From NCBI GenBank assembly GCA_020847045.1, contig JADLCT010000041.1, positions 1 through 43,671 of the forward strand: 43,671 nt of DNA, in the 5' to 3' direction. The notes beneath the pieces were generated by a model that worked only from the letters and a program-made list of their open reading frames with translations, made no database searches and had not been told where the DNA came from. Below, one piece after another: positions 16,113 to 25,840 of the stretch. The stretch's first letter is position 1. Every line of letters starts with the position of its first letter. A program made the translations under genes and the position numbers. The DNA comes from Bryobacterales bacterium (GTDB lineage Bacteria > Acidobacteriota > Terriglobia > Bryobacterales > Bryobacteraceae).

Positions 16113-19100
16113 TTAGAAAACCAGCTTCAGAGCAAACTGCGTCTGGCGCGCCGGAGCCGTCGAGGTGATGGTCCCGAAGTTGTTGCTGCTGCGGTTGCCT
16201 TCCGGCGTATTCAGGTTCGTCTTGTTCGTCAGGTTGAAGAACTCGGCGCGGAACTCCAGCGCCATGCCTTCCTTGGGAAGCGCGAACGATTTGTGCAGCC
16301 CGAGGTCGGTCTGGTACAAGCCGGGACCCACCACGGTGTTGCGTCCGGCGTTGCCGAACGGGTTGCTCTCCGCCGTGGGGATGATCGCCACGTTGCTCGA
16401 ATTCAGGTAGTTGAACCATTCGCCGTTGGCCGTCTTCGGATCGCCCAGGACATTCGGGCGGTAGGTGCCGGCGCTGGCCACCTGCTGCCGCGTGACCGGC
16501 GAATAGCGCAGATTCACAGGGGTGCCGCTGGTGATGGTGGAGATCTGGGTCAGGCGCCAGCCTCCCAGAATGGCGTTGGTGACGCCGTTCCATCCCGAGC
16601 CGAAACGGAGCCCCTTGCCGAAGGGCAGGTCCCAGACGAACGTCAGAGTGTTGTTGAACTTCTGGTTGTAGCCGCTGACGGCCTTGTTTTGCTGGAGCTG
16701 GCTGAACAACACACGAGAGTCGTCGCCGTTTTGCACCTCCAGGTGGCCGCTGGCGTTGTCCATGGCCTTGGCGTAGGTGAACGAGTTCAGCAGGTAGAAA
16801 CCGGCAGCGAAGCGGCGCTCCAATTTCACTTGCAGCGAATTGTAGTTGGCCCAACCGCCGTTGAAGGCGCCCTGGATGAAGGAGAATCCGGTGATGGCGC
16901 GGCGCTGATCCACCGTGAGATTTGCTCCGGGGACGTTCTGGCGGGCTTCGTTCACGTCCGACAGCACGATGAGCTTGTTGGAGCGGTTGCCCACATAGGC
17001 GACGTCGAGCACGAGGTCCTTGGCCAGTTCCTGCTGCACGGTGAAGTGCCAGCTCATCGTGTACGCCGTGCGCGTGTCGGCCGGAATGTAGTTGGTGCGC
17101 GTCGTTGCCGTGCTGACGCGGGAGGGGTCGAGCAGGTTTGGCGGATAGCCGTCCTGCGTCGGGCGGAAGCAGGTGTTCGGCGCCTGGTTGGCGGCGCAGG
17201 CACCCTGGCCCGGCTGCTGGTTGATGGAGATGTTGAAAATGCCCGGCAGGTTATAGCTCAGCAGGTTTTCGCCGCCCAGGCGGTTGAAGTGAATGTAGCT
17301 GACGCCGAAGCCCGAACGGATGACCGTTTTCGGCCGCAGCGTATACGCCAGCCCGAAGCGCGGCGCGAAGTTGTTCCGGTCCGGTCTGATCAGCGTGCGG
17401 TCATATACGGAGCCATCCTTGGCCTGGATCAGCGTGCGTGTCTCGGGGTTGAAGTTCGACAGCACGTTGTTCTTTTCCCATTGCGGCGTCGAATACTCAT
17501 ACCGCATGCCCATGTTCAAGATCAGCTTGGGCGTCACCTTGAAGTCGTCCTGCACATAGAGGAAGTTCATCCGCTGGCGCAGGTTGACGATGATCGCGTT
17601 GTTCAGGGCGTAGGCGTTGCGCAGGCCGAACATGAAGTCGGCCAGATTGTACAGGTTATTCGTCGACGAGGCGGGCGCGCTGAAGCGGCTGCCGTAGTTG
17701 TCCTGGCCGTATTTGGGGTTGAAGTCGTCGATCTCGGTGTTGATGGCCTGGTATTCCCAGCCGGCCTTGATCGAGTGGCGTCCCTGCATGCGCGTCCAGT
17801 TCACCTTGGGATTCACCACATAGGGATTCTGGAATTGCGGGTTCGAGGGCTGCTGACCGAGTTGCGTATAGCCGCTGACGATCTGCGCGTAGAGGCCGCC
17901 TGCGAAGCGCGGGTCCTCGGGAAGCCCCGTGATGCCATAGGCGGCGCTGGCCGGCGGCTGGCCGATGAACACTGGGAACTTGCCGCCTTCCGTCTTGCCG
18001 ATGCCCAGACGGAACTCCATCACGGAGCGTGCGTCCATGGTCCATGTGGCGCCGCCGGCCACCTGGTAGTTCAACACGCGCACGTTGCCGTTCGAGTTGC
18101 CTCCCGAAGGGCCGGGGATGGCCGGAGGCTCGAAGTTGTTCATCAAACGGTGGCTGTAACGGCCGAAGAAGGTCCAGTTGGAGCTGGCGTAGTAGTCCAC
18201 TTTCGCGTCGCCCTTGTCGTTCACGTCGGAGCGGCGCGGCAGCGCCTCGTAATTGTTCGAGATGCCGGGCCGGTTCACCGCGGGCAGTTCGTTCAGCACC
18301 TTACGAGAGAACGCCGTCATGTCGCTTTGCGGAATGATGCCGTTTGCATACTCGCGTCCGGTCAGCGGATTCCTCACGGGAAGGCCAATGTTGCCGGCGC
18401 GCTGCTCCATGGTGGGCAGGGTCGAGAGAGTCAACTGGCGCGTGATGCGCCGGTAGCCTTCGTAGTCGGCGAAAAAGAACAGCTTGTCCTTCTTGATCGG
18501 GCCGCCGAGCGCCGCGCCAAACTGGTTCTGCGTCAGCGTGGGCTTGCGATTCTCCAGCGGCTTGAAGAAGCCCACGGCGTTCAGCGACGTGTTGCGCAGG
18601 TATTCCCATGCCGCGCCGTGAAACTGGTTGGTGCCCGAGCGGATGCTGGCGTTGATCACAGCGCCGCCGGCGCGTCCGAACTCGGCCGAATAATTGTTGG
18701 TCTGCACCTTGAACTCGGCGACGGCGTCGGGCGAAAGCTGAACCACCTGGTTTGAGAAGCCCTGGTTCGAGGTGCCATAGGAGTTGTTGTCCACGCCGTC
18801 CACCACGAAGTTGTTCAGCGAGCTGCGCAGGCCGTTCACGTTGAACGAGGCATCGCGCGAAGTGGAGATGGCCGACTTGCGCACGCCCGGCGCCAGCAGC
18901 GCCAGGTCGGCATACGAACGTCCGTTCAAGGGCAGGTTCACGATCTGCTGTGATCCGATTACCTGGCCCCGGTCGCTCGAATCGGTTTCCAGAGCCGCCA
19001 CCGCGCCCGTCACCGTCACGCTTTCGGCCACCTGGCCCACCTGCAACGTAAGATCCACGCGCTGCCGCGCGTTCACCGTCACGGTGAACTCCTCGCTCAT

Positions 19101-19361
19101 GGCGCGGGAGAAGCCCTCGTGCTCGGCAGTCACCTTGTACCGCCCGATCCGCACGTTGACGATTTCAAAGGCGCCCAAGCTATCGGTTTGCCGTGTCACC
19201 ACGACGCCGGTTTGCACGTTTTCCAGCGATACTTTCACGCCGGAAATCACGGAACCGGATGGGTCGCGCACCGTGCCCAGCACGGTGGCGGTTTCAAACT
19301 GCGCTAACGTTGGCAACGTTGTCAAAACGAGAGCGGATACGGCGAGCCAGAGTTGCTTCAT
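16113..19361 (-). CDS. TonB-dependent receptor with carboxypeptidase-regulatory-like domain
   Basis: This is a 1082-residue outer-membrane protein. A signal peptide ending TLPTLAQ is followed by a carboxypeptidase-regulatory-like (CarboxypepD_reg/Cna-B type) domain (about 22-105: [28 protein letters not shown]). A plug domain comes next (about 115-220: [44 protein letters not shown]), then a long 22-strand-type barrel ending in the C-terminal phenylalanine (FALKLVF). This architecture is greatly expanded in Solibacter-like acidobacteria. The substrate is unknown; uptake of plant or microbial oligosaccharides is plausible. ATG 19361 is chosen because GGGAGG lies 10 bases upstream and the signal peptide begins there. 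It is monocistronic, with its own terminator. Confidence 0.95.
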   Translation of the reverse strand: MKQLWLAVSALVLTTLPTLAQFETATVLGTVRDPSGSVISGVKVSLENVQTGVVVTRQTDSLGAFEIVNVRIGRYKVTAEHEGFSRAMSEEFTVTVNARQRVDLTLQVGQVAESVTVTGAVAALETDSSDRGQVIGSQQIVNLPLNGRSYADLALLAPGVRKSAISTSRDASFNVNGLRSSLNNFVVDGVDNNSYGTSNQGFSNQVVQLSPDAVAEFKVQTNNYSAEFGRAGGAVINASIRSGTNQFHGAAWEYLRNTSLNAVGFFKPLENRKPTLTQNQFGAALGGPIKKDKLFFFADYEGYRRITRQLTLSTLPTMEQRAGNIGLPVRNPLTGREYANGIIPQSDMTAFSRKVLNELPAVNRPGISNNYEALPRRSDVNDKGDAKVDYYASSNWTFFGRYSHRLMNNFEPPAIPGPSGGNSNGNVRVLNYQVAGGATWTMDARSVMEFRLGIGKTEGGKFPVFIGQPPASAAYGITGLPEDPRFAGGLYAQIVSGYTQLGQQPSNPQFQNPYVVNPKVNWTRMQGRHSIKAGWEYQAINTEIDDFNPKYGQDNYGSRFSAPASSTNNLYNLADFMFGLRNAYALNNAIIVNLRQRMNFLYVQDDFKVTPKLILNMGMRYEYSTPQWEKNNVLSNFNPETRTLIQAKDGSVYDRTLIRPDRNNFAPRFGLAYTLRPKTVIRSGFGVSYIHFNRLGGENLLSYNLPGIFNISINQQPGQGACAANQAPNTCFRPTQDGYPPNLLDPSRVSTATTRTNYIPADTRTAYTMSWHFTVQQELAKDLVLDVAYVGNRSNKLIVLSDVNEARQNVPGANLTVDQRRAITGFSFIQGAFNGGWANYNSLQVKLERRFAAGFYLLNSFTYAKAMDNASGHLEVQNGDDSRVLFSQLQQNKAVSGYNQKFNNTLTFVWDLPFGKGLRFGSGWNGVTNAILGGWRLTQISTITSGTPVNLRYSPVTRQQVASAGTYRPNVLGDPKTANGEWFNYLNSSNVAIIPTAESNPFGNAGRNTVVGPGLYQTDLGLHKSFALPKEGMALEFRAEFFNLTNKTNLNTPEGNRSSNNFGTITSTAPARQTQFALKLVF

Positions 19362-19451
19362 AAAGTTCAGACCTCCCGAAGAACACCTGGAGTATCGCAT
19401 GCGCGAATGAACGCGGCGTTGCCCCAGTGTTTCAGTCCAGTGACTGGGATT

Positions 19452-20333
19452 CTATCTCAGAATTCCACGCGTGCGCAGCCAGCCGGCCAACTGTTGCGGC
19501 CAGGCGCCCAGCACCGCATCCGACCATGCCAACCCTACCCCGTGCGGCCCCTTCTCGTAAATGTGCAGTTCGGCCGGCACGCCCGCGCGGCGCAACGCCA
19601 GATAGTAGTAGACGCTGTTTTCCGGTGGCACGCCCGTATCGGCGTTGGTGTGGAACAGAAAAGTGGGCGGCGTTTCCGGCGTCACCTGCTGTTCGCTGGA
19701 TAGCCACCGGGCCAGGGACGGGTCCGGGCGGTCCCCCAACAGATTCCGCTTCGAGCCCTGGTGGGCCCAGGCTTCCGTGAAGGTGATCACCGGGTAAGAC
19801 AGGATGGCGAAGTCCGGCCGCGAGGAGACGCGCTCGACCGGGTCGCTCGCGGAGGAGTCGCCGCGGTCCCAATGCGTGGACAGCGTGGAGGCAAGATGTC
19901 CGCCCGCGGAGAAGCCCCAGATGCCGGCGCGGTTCGGGTCCACGCCGAACTCGGCCGCGCGGCTGCGCACGGTGCGCATCGCTCGCGCCGCGTCGCCCAG
20001 CTCGACCGGGTGATGGTAGGTGGGTCCCAGGCGGTAGCGCAGCACGAACGCCGAGACGCCGAGCGAGTTCAGCCATTGGGCAATCTGCCTGCCTTCGTGG
20101 TCCACGGCCAGCCCGCCGTACCCGCCCCCTGGACAAACCACCACCGCCGCGCCCGTGGCGCGCTCCGGCGGCGCCAGCCACGGCGTCAACGTGGGAATGT
20201 CTTTCTCCGATGTCCCTTTGGCGCCCGGCGCGCCATCCTTCCACAGGGGAAACGCGGCGGGCTCGTTCACGGGGCGTTGCGCGGGCAGGCTTGCGGCCAG
20301 CGCTAGCAGGCAGATCGGGATCGCGAATCGCAT
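19452..20333 (-). CDS. Secreted alpha/beta hydrolase (BD-FAE/acetyl-esterase-like)
   Basis: This 293-residue hydrolase has a signal peptide (MRFAIPICLLALAASLPAQ). Residues 67-80 (CPGGGYGGLAVDHE) form the oxyanion-hole region. GFSAGGH (140-146) gives nucleophile Ser142, and EKGPHGVGLA near the C-terminus supplies the catalytic His. HTNADTGVPPENSVYYYLALRRAGVP is the segment preceding the acid residue and substrate pocket seen in xylan acetyl esterase and feruloyl-esterase-like relatives. It probably removes acyl groups from polysaccharides. It lies 5 bases after the SDR epimerase gene, so the two are likely co-transcribed. Confidence 0.92.
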   Translation of the reverse strand: MRFAIPICLLALAASLPAQRPVNEPAAFPLWKDGAPGAKGTSEKDIPTLTPWLAPPERATGAAVVVCPGGGYGGLAVDHEGRQIAQWLNSLGVSAFVLRYRLGPTYHHPVELGDAARAMRTVRSRAAEFGVDPNRAGIWGFSAGGHLASTLSTHWDRGDSSASDPVERVSSRPDFAILSYPVITFTEAWAHQGSKRNLLGDRPDPSLARWLSSEQQVTPETPPTFLFHTNADTGVPPENSVYYYLALRRAGVPAELHIYEKGPHGVGLAWSDAVLGAWPQQLAGWLRTRGILR

Positions 20334-20338
20334 GCAGT

Positions 20339-21253
20339 CTATTCTGCCTGCTTTTCCACCAGCAGGTTCACGAGAGCCGGTCCCAGCAACTCGTGCTCGA
20401 AGCGGAAACCGCTGTCGAGCACGGCCCGCGGCGTCACGCGCTGGCTTGCCGTCACCACGGAGGCCATCTCCCCGAACAGCATTCGCACCATGAACTCAGG
20501 AACAGGGAGAATGGCCGGCCGCCGCAACGTTCGCCCCAGTGTCCGCGTGAACTCGGCGTTTCGCACCGGGTTCGGCGAGGTGGCGTTCAGCGGAGCGTCC
20601 AGCCCGGGCGTTACCGCCGCGTGCGCCAGCAGCCGCACCATGTCCGCCATGTGGATCCAACTCATCCACTGCTGGCCCGAGCCGATTCTGCCGCCCGCGC
20701 CCCAGCGGAACGGCGGCAACATCTGATCCAGCGCTCCGCCTTCCGGGTGCAGCACCATTCCGGTGCGCACGGGAACCACGCGTACACCCATTTCGCGCGC
20801 GCGCGACGCCGCGCGCTCCCACTCCACGCACACCTCCGGGAGGAATCCGGTTCCCGGCGTGGACGACTCGGTGAGCGTCTCTTCGCCACGGTCGCCGTAG
20901 TAGCCGGTTGCCGAGGCGCACACCAGCACACGCGGCCGCGCGCCCACCTTCCCGAGCGCGTTCACCAGCAGGTTCGTGGAATCCACGCGGCTGGCCCGGA
21001 TGCGGCGTTTCACGTCCGGCGTCCAGCGCTGCGCCACGGGTTCTCCGGCCAGATGAATCACGGCATCGGCGGCTTCCAACGCATCGGCGGGAGGCTCACT
21101 CGCCGCCGCATCCCAAATGGAGAAACGCGCGGAGGCCAGCATTCCCTTTCTGGGAGCGCGCCCCACCAGGCGCACCTCGTGCCCGTGCGCATTCAGGTGC
21201 GCCACAAGCCGTGAGCCAATGAATCCCGAAGCGCCGGTGACGGTTACACGCAT
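20339..21253 (-). CDS. TIGR01777 family NAD(P)-dependent epimerase (YfcH-like)
   Basis: This 304-residue extended-SDR protein opens with the Rossmann motif TGASGFIGSRLVAHL (7-21). It carries DAVIHLAGEPVAQRWTPDVKRRI, a signature of the TIGR01777 (YfcH/SulA-like) group, and later YYGDRGEETLTE with the active-site tyrosine. The C-terminal DUF1731-like segment (RRPAILPVPEFMVRMLFGEMASVVTASQRVTPRAVLDSGFRFEHELL) is typical. The biochemical role of this group is poorly defined. Length is normal. It is the first gene of a two-gene operon with the hydrolase. Confidence 0.93.
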   Translation of the reverse strand: MRVTVTGASGFIGSRLVAHLNAHGHEVRLVGRAPRKGMLASARFSIWDAAASEPPADALEAADAVIHLAGEPVAQRWTPDVKRRIRASRVDSTNLLVNALGKVGARPRVLVCASATGYYGDRGEETLTESSTPGTGFLPEVCVEWERAASRAREMGVRVVPVRTGMVLHPEGGALDQMLPPFRWGAGGRIGSGQQWMSWIHMADMVRLLAHAAVTPGLDAPLNATSPNPVRNAEFTRTLGRTLRRPAILPVPEFMVRMLFGEMASVVTASQRVTPRAVLDSGFRFEHELLGPALVNLLVEKQAE

Positions 21254-21338
21254 CCTGCTCTTTTCTTACGCACCCCTGCCATTGTAGTTCGCGCTTTCTC
21301 GCGGCGGAGCGGAAAGGGCCGTCCCGGCCGCCGGCGGA

Positions 21339-21344
21339 TACAAT
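21339..21344 (+). promoter_or_regulatory. TACAAT -10 element 12 bases before the radical SAM start
   Basis: TACAAT ends 12 bases before ATG 21357, and no Shine-Dalgarno sequence is present. Transcription would start only a few bases before the codon, giving a leader of about 6 bases or none. Confidence 0.45.
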
Positions 21345-21356
21345 AGGGATAGCTAC

Positions 21357-22505
21357 ATGAGAGCCTGGAACCGGGCCAAACTCCTCTGGGCGTACCTCAC
21401 GGGACGCGACGACGTGCGGGCGCTGCCGGTGGAGTACATCGTGGAGACAACGGCAAAGTGCAACATCTATTGCCCGATGTGTCCCCGCGAAACCTTCAAG
21501 CAGCCCAAAGAGGACATGACGGCGGACATATTCGACCGGCTGGTCCGCGAAAGCGGCCGCTCGGCCGAACATATGATGCTGATCGGCCTGGGCGAGCCGT
21601 TGCTGGACCGCGCCATCTTCGACCGGATCGAATACTGCGAGCGGCACAACATCCACACGCTGCTTTCCACCAACGGGACACTGCTGCACGACGAGGCGGC
21701 CGGCAAGCTGCTGGCATCGCCGCTGGCCCACATTACGCTCAGCTTTGACGGCGCCACCAAGGAGAGCTTCGAGTTCTACCGCAAAGGTGCGAAATTCGAA
21801 ACCGTCCGCGACAATTTCATCCGCTTCGCCCGCCGCAAAAAGGAGCTGGGACGCGGTCCGCAGATCGTCGTCCAGATGGTCCGCATGGAGGGCAATGCGC
21901 ACGAGGTGGACGACTTTGTCCGCTACTGGTCAGCCGTTCCCGGCGTCGATGAGGTGCGCGTGAAAGAGGACGAGACGAACCTGATGCGTCCCGACGCGGG
22001 CCATACGGGCGAGGAATGGAAGCATCCCTGCCACTACCTGTGGCGCGGGCCGATGTATGTGAAGTGGAACGGTGACGTCTATCCCTGCTGCCAGAGTTAC
22101 ATGTTGGAGGGATCACCGGTGGGCAACGTGGGGCGGCAGACCCTGCCGGAGATCTTCAACGGCGAGGCGATGCGCGAGATGCGGCGATTGCACGTTCAGG
22201 GCAGGGCGGGCGAAATCTCCATTTGTGCCCGGTGCTGCACCACCATTCCTCATCCGGCGCTGGTGGCGGGCAGTCTTCTGCTGCATGGGGCCACCGTGCG
22301 CCGCCTGCTGCCCTGGGTGGAACGCGCGGTCTATCTGGCGAAGCTGCCGAAGCGTTGGCTGCGGCCGCCTCGGAGGCAACCGCCCCCCGCTCCGCCGTCC
22401 GCCAGCCTGGTGCAGATCAGCGCGCCGCCCCCGAAGGCGGCTGAGGCTGCGCCGGCTTCTCACCGCGCAGAAGATCCAGCGCTCCCTTCACGCCCGCGAG
22501 ACTAA
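21357..22505 (+). CDS. Radical SAM/SPASM-like protein
   Basis: This 382-residue enzyme carries the radical SAM cluster motif CNIYCPMC (Cys35, Cys39, Cys42). The barrel continues through LIGLGEPLLD and LSTNGTLL. A C-terminal SPASM/Twitch-like cysteine region follows: HPCHYLWRGPMYVKWNGDVYPCC, then ISICARCC, which would hold auxiliary Fe-S. Such enzymes modify peptides or small molecules by radical chemistry; no precursor peptide gene is visible next to it, so the substrate is unknown. The last 45 residues are a Pro/Ala-rich tail outside the domain and overlap the convergent membrane-protein gene by 89 bases. Confidence 0.9.
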   Translation: MRAWNRAKLLWAYLTGRDDVRALPVEYIVETTAKCNIYCPMCPRETFKQPKEDMTADIFDRLVRESGRSAEHMMLIGLGEPLLDRAIFDRIEYCERHNIHTLLSTNGTLLHDEAAGKLLASPLAHITLSFDGATKESFEFYRKGAKFETVRDNFIRFARRKKELGRGPQIVVQMVRMEGNAHEVDDFVRYWSAVPGVDEVRVKEDETNLMRPDAGHTGEEWKHPCHYLWRGPMYVKWNGDVYPCCQSYMLEGSPVGNVGRQTLPEIFNGEAMREMRRLHVQGRAGEISICARCCTTIPHPALVAGSLLLHGATVRRLLPWVERAVYLAKLPKRWLRPPRRQPPPAPPSASLVQISAPPPKAAEAAPASHRAEDPALPSRPRD

Positions 22506-22806
22506 GGATCGCCACGGCGTACGACGTGCCGGCCACGGGCGTGGGAATGCCCACCACCGCCGCGGCCAGCAGCGACTTCCAGTACCAGCGCGCATCTCCG
22601 GCGCGGCTTTGCAAAATTGCCACCACTGAAGCCGCCAGCATCGCCCCAAGGAAGAGCTCAAAGATCATTCCCAGGCCCAGTGTCACCGCCGTTCCGCCGA
22701 ATAGCAACCAGTCGATCACCAGGATCGTAAGCGCGCTCAGGGGACGCAGAAACGCCGTCGAGGCTGGTTCCACATGCCCGGTTAACACACGATTCCCGTC
22801 TGCCAT
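22417..22806 (-). CDS. Small integral membrane protein
   Basis: This 129-residue protein has about three hydrophobic helices (ALTILVIDWLLFGGTAVTLGLGMIFELFLGAMLAASVVAIL, then LLAAAVVGIPTPVAGTSYAVAILSLAG). The C-terminus is short, Pro-rich and cytoplasmic-looking. No family is recognised. The gene lies 58 bases after the zinc-ribbon membrane protein on the same strand and overlaps the end of the radical SAM gene tail to tail. GC-rich coding bias and hydrophobic pattern support it as real. Confidence 0.72.
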   Translation of the reverse strand: MADGNRVLTGHVEPASTAFLRPLSALTILVIDWLLFGGTAVTLGLGMIFELFLGAMLAASVVAILQSRAGDARWYWKSLLAAAVVGIPTPVAGTSYAVAILSLAGVKGALDLLRGEKPAQPQPPSGAAR

Positions 22807-22864
22807 GGTGACACTATAGACGAATCACACCCGCCGCGGGTTCCCGCCGTTTGCGGCGTCCGTG

Positions 22865-23536
22865 CTAGTTCTCTCTCTCGAGCACTTTCGATCCCAGAGC
22901 CCCGCCGATGGCCGGCAGCGCCGTGAAGAACAGAAAGGCGAAGAAGAGCACGAAAATGACCATCGTAGCCATCCCCTGTGGGGAGTCGAGAATCCGCAAC
23001 GCTTCCTGCAGATTCACGTCGTCGCGCGACGCCGAGGCCTCCATCTGCTCACGCAGCAGCGCGCCCAACCCGCCCCGCCCGGACACGGCCACCATTTTCA
23101 TCGCGAAGACGATCATCGAGATCAACCAGTAGAACAGTCCGGTCATCCAGCCCATGCGCGCGCCGGCGCGCGTGGCCAGGAACATGCCCGACCGCCGGTG
23201 ATACAGATACACGGCCACAAACCCCGAGGCCAGCAGCGTCACCAGCAGCCAGAACACGGAAAGAACGCCCAGCGGCACCGACGACACCACGCTTGCCACC
23301 ACGGCGCAGAACAGGCAGATGCGAACCGCCACGCGGTTGTGGAAGTTGATCTCCGGAGAGAACGCCGCCTCCAACGAGGACGCGTCCGCCGCCTGAGGGG
23401 CGGGCCCGGCGGCAGGCTCCTCTTCAAACGGCTCCGGCGCCAGGGCATCGGGCAGTTCCCGCTGCGGTTTGCCGCACCTGTGGCAGAACAACGCGTCTTC
23501 CGGTAACTGCGCTCCGCAACTGCAAAACTCCGCCAC
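22865..23536 (-). CDS. Zinc-ribbon membrane protein
   Basis: This is a 223-residue protein. An N-terminal zinc ribbon (CSCGAQLPEDALFCHRCG, residues 5-22: two CxC/CxxC knuckles) is followed by an acidic Ala/Pro linker. Four hydrophobic segments come next (about 75-95, 97-115, 130-155 and 190-212: ICLFCAVVASVVSSVPLGVLSVFWLLVTLLASGF and MATMVIFVLFFAFLFFTALPAIGGALGS). The function is unknown; proteins of this form are common in Acidobacteria. The gene diverges from the D-2-hydroxyacid dehydrogenase gene, with 33 bases between starts. Confidence 0.85.
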   Translation of the reverse strand: MAEFCSCGAQLPEDALFCHRCGKPQRELPDALAPEPFEEEPAAGPAPQAADASSLEAAFSPEINFHNRVAVRICLFCAVVASVVSSVPLGVLSVFWLLVTLLASGFVAVYLYHRRSGMFLATRAGARMGWMTGLFYWLISMIVFAMKMVAVSGRGGLGALLREQMEASASRDDVNLQEALRILDSPQGMATMVIFVLFFAFLFFTALPAIGGALGSKVLEREN

Positions 23537-23569
23537 GCCTTCAGCATATCCTAGTTACTTCACCCGGCC

Positions 23570-24538
23570 ATGAAACCACTCACACTTCTTGTCTTGTCGA
23601 AACCCACCGCCCGTCATCTTTCGTTGCTGGACCGCCTGCCCGGAACCACCCGCATTGTGGTGGGCGACAACGCGGACATGTTCCGCGACGCGGCCCCGGA
23701 GGCGCACATATTGATGAACGGCATGATGCCGCGCGCGCTCTTCCACGACGTATTCGTGCAGTGCCGCTCGCTCGAATGGGTCCACTCGCTGTCGGCCGGG
23801 CTGGAAAACTCGCTGTTCCCCGAACTGTCGGCCAGTCCGATTCCCATGACGAACTCGCGCGGCGTGTTCGCACGGTCGCTGGCCGAATGGGTCATCGCCG
23901 GCTGCCTCTATTTCGATAAAGCCTTCGCGCGGCTGGCCGTTCAGAAAGCGGCTCGCGAGTTCACAGCCTTCGATGTCGAAGAGCTGCACGGCAAGACCAT
24001 GGGCATCGTCGGCTACGGGCGCATCGGCCAGCTTACCGCCGAGCGCGCGCGCGTCTTCGGCATGAAGGTCATCGCGCTGCGGCGGCGTCCCGAACTCTCC
24101 CACGGGGACTCGAACATCGGCGCCACCTACACGCCGGACCGGCTGCTGGACCTCATGGCCGAATCCGATTTCGTCGTCTGCGCCGCCCCGCACACGCCGG
24201 ACACCGTGGGGCTGATCAACGCCGCCGCCATCGCGGCCATGAAGCCTACCGCCGTCTTCGTGAACGTGGGCCGCGGCGCCGTGGTGGATGAGCAGGCCTT
24301 GACCCGAGCGCTCGAGCAAAGGAAAATTCGAGGTGCGGCGCTGGACGTGTTCGCCACCGAGCCGCTGCCCAAGGAATCTCCACTGTGGGATCTGGACAAC
24401 GTGCTCATATCGCCTCATTCGGCCGACCACACGGCCACCTGGCTGCAGGATGCCATGGAACTCTTCCTCGAAAATTTCGAACGCTTCGCCGCCGGCCAGC
24501 CACTGAAAAACGTGGTGGACAAGAGCGCCGGGTATTAG
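23570..24538 (+). CDS. D-2-hydroxyacid dehydrogenase
   Basis: This 322-residue cytoplasmic oxidoreductase has the family Rossmann motif GYGRIG (148-153). NVGRGAVVDEQAL carries the region after the catalytic Arg, ALDVFATEPLP includes the catalytic Glu, and SPHSADHT the catalytic His. It interconverts a 2-oxoacid and a D-2-hydroxyacid. The second strand ends in LRRRP rather than an acidic residue, which favours NADP(H) over NAD(H). The substrate could be glyoxylate or hydroxypyruvate. A TATCCT -10-like hexamer lies 17 bases before ATG 23570. The fucosidase gene follows by 18 bases. Confidence 0.93.
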   Translation: MKPLTLLVLSKPTARHLSLLDRLPGTTRIVVGDNADMFRDAAPEAHILMNGMMPRALFHDVFVQCRSLEWVHSLSAGLENSLFPELSASPIPMTNSRGVFARSLAEWVIAGCLYFDKAFARLAVQKAAREFTAFDVEELHGKTMGIVGYGRIGQLTAERARVFGMKVIALRRRPELSHGDSNIGATYTPDRLLDLMAESDFVVCAAPHTPDTVGLINAAAIAAMKPTAVFVNVGRGAVVDEQALTRALEQRKIRGAALDVFATEPLPKESPLWDLDNVLISPHSADHTATWLQDAMELFLENFERFAAGQPLKNVVDKSAGY

Positions 24539-24556
24539 TCCGCTGGAGGTCCTCTT

Positions 24557-25834
24557 ATGAAACTTATTGCGCTGCTCCTTGCCGCCGCGGCCACGCTCGG
24601 CGCGCAACCCTACACGCCGACGCCGGAAAATCTGAAAGCCCGCGAGTGGTTCCAGGACGCGCGTTTCGGCCTGTTCATTCACTGGGGCGTCTACAGCGTG
24701 CTGGAAGACGGCGAGTGGGTGATGAACGTCCGCAAGATGCCCGTATCGGAATATGAACAGTTGCCGCCGCGCTTCAATCCCACCAAGTTCAATGCCGCCG
24801 AGTGGGTTTCGCTCGCCAAGGCCGCCGGGATGAAGTACATCACCATCACCTCGAAGCATCACGATGGCTTCGCCATGTTCGCCACCCGGCAGAACAAGTG
24901 GAACATTGTGGATGCCACGCCCTTCAAACGGGATCCGTTGAAGGAACTCGCCGAGGAGTGCCGCAAGCAGGGCATCAAGCTCTTCTTCTACCATTCGCAA
25001 CTGGACTGGCATCACCCCGACTACTTCCCCCGCGGCCGCACCGGCCAAACCACCGGACGCCCCGAGTCCGGCGACTTCGACCGCTACCTCGACTTCATGG
25101 ACGCCCAGCTCACCGAGCTGCTGACCAACTATGGCCCCATCGCCGGCATCTGGTTTGACGGGATGTGGGACAAGCGCGACGCCAACTGGCGCATTGACCA
25201 GACCTACCGTCTCATTCACCGTCTGCAGCCGGCCGCGCTCGTGGGCAGCAACCACCACCTGAAGCCCTTCCCGGGCGAGGACTTCCAGATGTTTGAAAAG
25301 GATCTGCCCGGCAAGAACACGGCCGGCCACAGCGCCGAGTCCGTCATCGGCACCCTGCCTTTGGAGACCTGCGACACGATCAACAAGGCGTGGGGCTACA
25401 ACGCCAAGGACAAGTCGCTCAAGAGCACGAAGGATCTCATTCAGTACGTCGTGCGCGCCGCAGGCTATGGCGCCAACTTCCTGTTGAACGTCGGCCCCAA
25501 ACCGGACGGTACGATTCAGGAGGAGTTCACCGTACGCCTGCGTGAAATCGGCAAATGGATGGGCGCGCACGGCGAGTCCATCTACTCGACGCGCGGAGGC
25601 CCGGTGGGGCCGCGCAACTGGGGCGTCACCACGCAGACGGCCACCAAGGTCTACGTCCATGTGCTCGACTGGCAGGATGAGCTGCTGGCCGTGCCGTCGC
25701 TGGGCAAGGTAAACAATGCCCGGCTGCTGAACGGCCAGAAGGTGGAGATGTCGGCCTCGGGAACTTCCGTGCTGTTCCGGCTGCCGGCCCAGCGTGACGG
25801 GATCGACACCGTCATCGTGCTCGACAAACAATAG
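24557..25834 (+). CDS. Alpha-L-fucosidase, GH29
   Basis: This 425-residue secreted glycosidase has signal peptide MKLIALLLAAAATLGAQ. The GH29 landmarks are WFQDARFGLFIHWGVYSV (31-48), TSKHHDGFAMF (98-108), NPTKFNAAEW and IAGIWFDGMWD, where Asp201 is the expected nucleophile. NFLLNVGPKPDGTI marks the end of the barrel. It releases L-fucose from glycans. The acid/base residue is not placed with confidence. The gene starts behind GGAGG (24543-24547) and may be co-transcribed with the dehydrogenase upstream and the dehydratase 6 bases downstream. Confidence 0.95.
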   Translation: MKLIALLLAAAATLGAQPYTPTPENLKAREWFQDARFGLFIHWGVYSVLEDGEWVMNVRKMPVSEYEQLPPRFNPTKFNAAEWVSLAKAAGMKYITITSKHHDGFAMFATRQNKWNIVDATPFKRDPLKELAEECRKQGIKLFFYHSQLDWHHPDYFPRGRTGQTTGRPESGDFDRYLDFMDAQLTELLTNYGPIAGIWFDGMWDKRDANWRIDQTYRLIHRLQPAALVGSNHHLKPFPGEDFQMFEKDLPGKNTAGHSAESVIGTLPLETCDTINKAWGYNAKDKSLKSTKDLIQYVVRAAGYGANFLLNVGPKPDGTIQEEFTVRLREIGKWMGAHGESIYSTRGGPVGPRNWGVTTQTATKVYVHVLDWQDELLAVPSLGKVNNARLLNGQKVEMSASGTSVLFRLPAQRDGIDTVIVLDKQ

Positions 25835-25840
25835 GCGCGC

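Noticed and set aside
16293..18755. An 820-codon plus-strand frame opposite the TonB receptor
   Set aside because: Low-complexity Val/Arg/His composition without motifs; the sense strand encodes a complete receptor with signal peptide, plug and terminal Phe.
19434..19447. Short hairpin CAGTC-CAGT-GACTG after the esterase gene as terminator
   Set aside because: Only 5 bp of stem and no T-run in the transcription direction.
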